Origin: DATFVJ01 sp963826515
Lineage (GTDB): Bacteria > Actinomycetota > Actinomycetes > Streptosporangiales > Streptosporangiaceae
DNA length: 64,000 bases
Assembly (NCBI GenBank): GCA_963826515.1
Contig: CAWGXI010000005.1
Location: forward strand, 186,001-250,000
Direction: 5' to 3'
The position numbers were made by a program, and so were the translations under genes. Shown piece after piece: positions 61,451 to 64,000 of the stretch (its first letter is position 1; every line of letters starts with the position of its first letter). The notes under the pieces were generated by a model that saw nothing but the letters and a program-made list of their open reading frames with translations, did no database searches and was not told the DNA's origin.

Positions 61451-62515
61451 TCAGGCACTCGCGGCAAGCCGCTGCGTTACAAGCACCCAGCGGCTGAGCA
61501 GCGCTTCTGCGGCTCCCGAGTCGACGGCGGCGCGGGCGCGGGCATAACCGTCACGCAGTGACCCGGTCAGCGCATCCGCGCCTGGCACTCCCGCGTCGGC
61601 GGCCAGAGCCGCCGACGCGTTCAGCAGCACCGCGTCACGAACTGGCCCAGGCTCGCCGCCGAGCACCGCGCGCGCCACGGCCGCGTTGTGCGCCGCGTCA
61701 CCGCCTTTCAGGTCAGCGGGCTCGGCCCGGGCGATGCCAAGGTCGGCCGGGTCGAGCAGAACCTCGCTGAACTGCGCCTCCTGGCCAGGCTGAACAACCC
61801 ACACCCGCGATGTCGTCGTCGTGGTGAGCTCGTCGAGGCCATCGCTGCCATGGAACACAAGCGCTGAACACCCGCGCCCGGCGAGGACCCCGGCTATGAC
61901 CTCGCACATTCCCGCGTCCGCCACCCCGACCGCGAGCGCCTGCGGCCGGGCGGGGTTGGCCACCGGGCCGAGGAAGTTGAACGCCGTCGGCACGCCCAGT
62001 TCGCTCCGCGCGGTGGCCGCGTGACGCAGCGCAGGATGGTAGAGCGGCGCGAACAGGAACACGATCCCCGTTTCCTCCGCCACCTGCTCGGTCAGGGCAG
62101 GGGGCAGATCGATGACCACGCCGAGCGCTTCGAGCACATCTGCGGCGCCGCACGCCGATGACGCGGCGCGGTTGCCGTGTTTGGCCATCTTGGCGCCCGC
62201 AGCCGCCGCGACGATCGCGCCCATCGTGGAGATGTTCACCGTCCGTGCCCCGTCGCCACCTGTCCCGACAAGATCGGTGATCCGGCCCGGGATCCGCAGC
62301 GGCAGCGCGTGATCGAGCATGGCCTGCGCGAGGCCGGTCATCTCGGCGGCCGTCTCACCCTTCGCACGCAGCGCCACGCCAAAGCCCGCGATCTGCACGG
62401 CGGTGGCCGCGCCGGTCATGATCTCGTTCATCGCCCAGGCGGCCTCCGCCGTCGTGAGCGACTGACCCTTCACAAGGGCACCAATCAGGGCCGGCCACGT
62501 AGTCCTGGCATCCAT
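61451..62515 (-). CDS. trpD: Anthranilate phosphoribosyltransferase
   Basis: TrpD joins anthranilate and PRPP in tryptophan synthesis. The 354-residue product has the PRPP loop DLVGTGGDGARTVNISTM, then MAKHGNRAASSACGAADVLE, and the later blocks FLFAPLYHPALRHAATARSE and FNFLGPVANPARP. ATG at 62515 is chosen with AAGGTGG upstream. No other trp gene is adjacent, as is common in actinobacteria. No leader peptide or attenuator was seen upstream, in contrast with the DAHP synthase gene. Confidence 0.95.
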   Translation of the reverse strand: MDARTTWPALIGALVKGQSLTTAEAAWAMNEIMTGAATAVQIAGFGVALRAKGETAAEMTGLAQAMLDHALPLRIPGRITDLVGTGGDGARTVNISTMGAIVAAAAGAKMAKHGNRAASSACGAADVLEALGVVIDLPPALTEQVAEETGIVFLFAPLYHPALRHAATARSELGVPTAFNFLGPVANPARPQALAVGVADAGMCEVIAGVLAGRGCSALVFHGSDGLDELTTTTTSRVWVVQPGQEAQFSEVLLDPADLGIARAEPADLKGGDAAHNAAVARAVLGGEPGPVRDAVLLNASAALAADAGVPGADALTGSLRDGYARARAAVDSGAAEALLSRWVLVTQRLAASA

Positions 62516-62615
62516 GACGCCACCTTCGGAGTCGTTAGGGATCATGGGTCGCGGTACCGGTCCGGTGCGGAAGCGACCGCGCGAGCGGGTGCGTTCCAGC
62601 CTGCGGCCCGCACCT

Positions 62616-63008
62616 TCACGCTTGCGTAAGCGCGGCGCGGTGGCGCATCAGGCCGGCCAGCGCGGCCGCTAGTGCCGGGGGATCAATGGGGTGGCTGACC
62701 ACGGAATCGGCGCCGCTCCAGGTGGCCAGCCAGCCGTCGTCAACCCGGCCGATCACCAAGAGCACAGGCGGGCAGTTGTAGATCTCGTCCTTGGCCTGCC
62801 TGCACACGCCCATCCCGCCGGCGGGCTGCGCCTCACCGTCGAGAACCATGATGTCGATCCCGCCCGCGTCGAGGCGGCTGAAGAGCCCCGGCTCAGTCGC
62901 GCACTCGATCAGCTCGGCCGGCGGGACATCAGGCGCGGGCCTGCGCCCGATGGCGATCCGGATCGCAGCGCGGGTACCGCCGTCATGGCTATAGACGAGG
63001 ACCCTCAT
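62616..63008 (-). CDS. Response regulator-like protein (degenerate receiver domain)
   Basis: The conserved core starts MRVLVYSHDGGTRAAIRIAI and has IDIMVLDGEAQPAGGMGVCR, PPVLLVIGRVDDGWLATWSG and a closing helix; it is about 130 residues. It resembles a receiver domain with the phosphoacceptor position as VLDGE. Family members in Streptomyces sit beside ctaE and are of unknown function. ATG at 63008 matches the family start. The frame stays open upstream to ATG 63170 and would add 54 residues built of SSQEPPG repeats; whether they are translated is undecided. The ribosome-binding site at both starts is weak. Confidence 0.8.
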   Translation of the reverse strand: MRVLVYSHDGGTRAAIRIAIGRRPAPDVPPAELIECATEPGLFSRLDAGGIDIMVLDGEAQPAGGMGVCRQAKDEIYNCPPVLLVIGRVDDGWLATWSGADSVVSHPIDPPALAAALAGLMRHRAALTQA

Positions 63009-63027
63009 CGCCTTTTCTCGCGGCGGG

Positions 63028-63128
63028 TCGTGCGAGGAGCCGTGCGGTTCGTGCGACGAGCCCGGCGGTTCCTGCGACGAGCCCGGCGGTTCCTGCGACG
63101 AGCCCGGCGGTTCCTGCGACGAGCCGGG
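63028..63128 (-). repeat. 21-bp array upstream of or within the receiver gene
   Basis: About four copies of a 21-bp unit containing GACGAGCCCGGCGGTTCCTG encode SSQEPPG units in the frame of the receiver-like gene. The period keeps frame. Confidence 0.85.
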
Positions 63129-63309
63129 CGGGATCTGCTGTGCCTGCGACGATTCGTCGGTACTGCTCATGTGTTCGTCCATTGGTTGGCGGCTGCGTGA
63201 GCAACAGGGTGCGGTCACGGTGTACGCAAGGATGCTAGCCGCCCCCGATCGCGGTTGCCTGACGCGAGTACGGGGGGCGCGCGAAACAGAGCCGCCTGGT
63301 ATCGCAATA

Positions 63310-63975
63310 ATGGCCCACGTGACGACAGTAACCAGGGCCGAGACGGCGCCACGCGCGCCGTCCCCGTATCGGCCCAACCTCGTCAGCGTGGGCACCATCA
63401 TCTGGCTGTCCTCCGAGCTCATGTTCTTCGCGGCCCTGTTCGCGATGTACTTCACGGTGCGCTCGGTCACCAAGGGGGCAGGGGGTGTCTGGCCCGGGGC
63501 CCATCTGAACAAGCCGTTCGCGTCCATCAACACGACGGTCCTCGTGCTGTCCAGCGTCACCTGCCAGATGGGCGTGTTCGCGGTCGAGCGCGGCAAGATC
63601 AGGCGCAGCGGCCCGCTGCTTCGGCCCGCGTTCTGGAAACTGAGCTGGGGCCTGCGCGAGTGGTACGTACTTTCGTTCCTGATGGGGCTTTTCTTCATCT
63701 GCGGCCAGGCGTACGAATATCACGACCTGGTCACAAAAGAGGGCGTTACTCTGTCGTCGAGCGGCTACGGTTCGGTGTTCTACCTCACCACCGGTTTCCA
63801 CTTCCTGCACGTGACCGGCGGGCTGATCGCGTTCCTCTTCATCCTCGGACGCACGTTCGCCGCAAAACGCTTCACCTATGAGCAGCAGATCAGCGCCATC
63901 GTCGTTTCGTATTACTGGCACTTTGTCGACGTGGTGTGGATCGGCCTCTTCGCCACTATCTATCTCATCCACTGA
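63310..63975 (+). CDS. ctaE: Cytochrome c oxidase subunit III
   Basis: CtaE is the non-catalytic subunit III of the aa3-type terminal oxidase. The 221-residue product has five membrane helices: IIWLSSELMFFAALFAMYF, TTVLVLSSVTCQMGVFAV, WYVLSFLMGLFFICGQAYEY, YLTTGFHFLHVTGGLIAFLF and VVSYYWHFVDVVWIGLFATI. The Glu in SSELMFF and the HFVDVVW block are family hallmarks. ATG at 63310 is preferred over the longer frame to 63169, which is antisense to the receiver gene. In actinobacteria it leads the qcrCAB genes, which should lie beyond the right edge. Confidence 0.95.
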   Translation: MAHVTTVTRAETAPRAPSPYRPNLVSVGTIIWLSSELMFFAALFAMYFTVRSVTKGAGGVWPGAHLNKPFASINTTVLVLSSVTCQMGVFAVERGKIRRSGPLLRPAFWKLSWGLREWYVLSFLMGLFFICGQAYEYHDLVTKEGVTLSSSGYGSVFYLTTGFHFLHVTGGLIAFLFILGRTFAAKRFTYEQQISAIVVSYYWHFVDVVWIGLFATIYLIH

Positions 63976-63996
63976 GCTATCTCATCCACTGAGCCA
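63957..63996 (+). repeat. Small direct duplication at the ctaE stop
   Basis: An 18-base unit containing CTATCTCATCCACTGAG occurs twice, including the ctaE stop codon, and a third partial copy begins at the window edge. It may be the start of a new tandem array; the window ends before it can be followed. Confidence 0.6.
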
Positions 63997-64000
63997 TCTC

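Overview
This window is high-GC actinobacterial chromosome. It is not obviously Streptomyces or Mycobacterium. BldD with an intact c-di-GMP signature, an mIHF/sIHF-type nucleoid protein, a PASTA kinase next to an Rv2175c-type DNA-binding protein, a PimB-like glycosyltransferase and a ctaE locus all fit a sporulating or mycelial soil lineage. A Streptosporangiales/Frankia-like relative is my guess, inferred from gene content only.

Layout. 1-14253 is the conserved pyrimidine locus read on the minus strand (pyrR-pyrB-pyrC-carA-carB-pyrK-pyrD-pyrF-mihF-gmk-rpoZ-coaBC), with bldD divergent at its head. A PyrR-type RNA binding loop covers the pyrR ribosome-binding site. 14.7-32.4 kb holds a HEPN protein, two membrane Ser/Thr kinases (one with NEW3-like and jelly-roll-like outer domains, one PknL-like with PASTA repeats), metF, a polyprenyl synthase, an Rv2175c homologue, an FAD oxidoreductase, endonuclease IV, a DAHP synthase behind a putative aromatic-amino-acid attenuator, thiI and pfkA. 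32.6-43.4 kb holds glpK, then an amine oxidase-like protein, DUF1365, two cyclopropane-fatty-acid-synthase-like methyltransferases, DUF1295, DUF523/DUF1722, an ECF sigma factor and a MerR regulator with a B12-type domain; this resembles light- or singlet-oxygen-responsive lipid modules of other bacteria. 43.5-64 kb holds lipid, envelope and housekeeping genes: plsC, an esterase, ROK glucokinase, a metallophosphoesterase operon, fadD, a PimB-like enzyme, a RipA-like NlpC/P60 hydrolase behind a c-di-AMP (ydaO-type) riboswitch, an acyl-CoA carboxyltransferase, a DEDDh exonuclease, trpD and ctaE.

Three features are unusual. (1) Short tandem repeats are everywhere. Arrays inside genes have periods of 15, 18, 21 or 24 bp and so keep frame, even in CarA, CarB and PyrC; intergenic arrays have periods such as 16, 20 and 31 bp. 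(2) There are several families of small non-coding mobile or palindromic elements. Two different families sit at CTAG sites that contain the stop codon of a neighbouring gene, and a 25-27 bp-arm palindrome with covarying arms occurs three times. (3) Four genes carry single frame breaks (PknL-like kinase, second CFA synthase, ECF sigma, NlpC protein), most of them in G/C runs. These may be sequencing errors and should be checked before calling pseudogenes.

No tRNA, rRNA, CRISPR array or complete transposase gene was seen.
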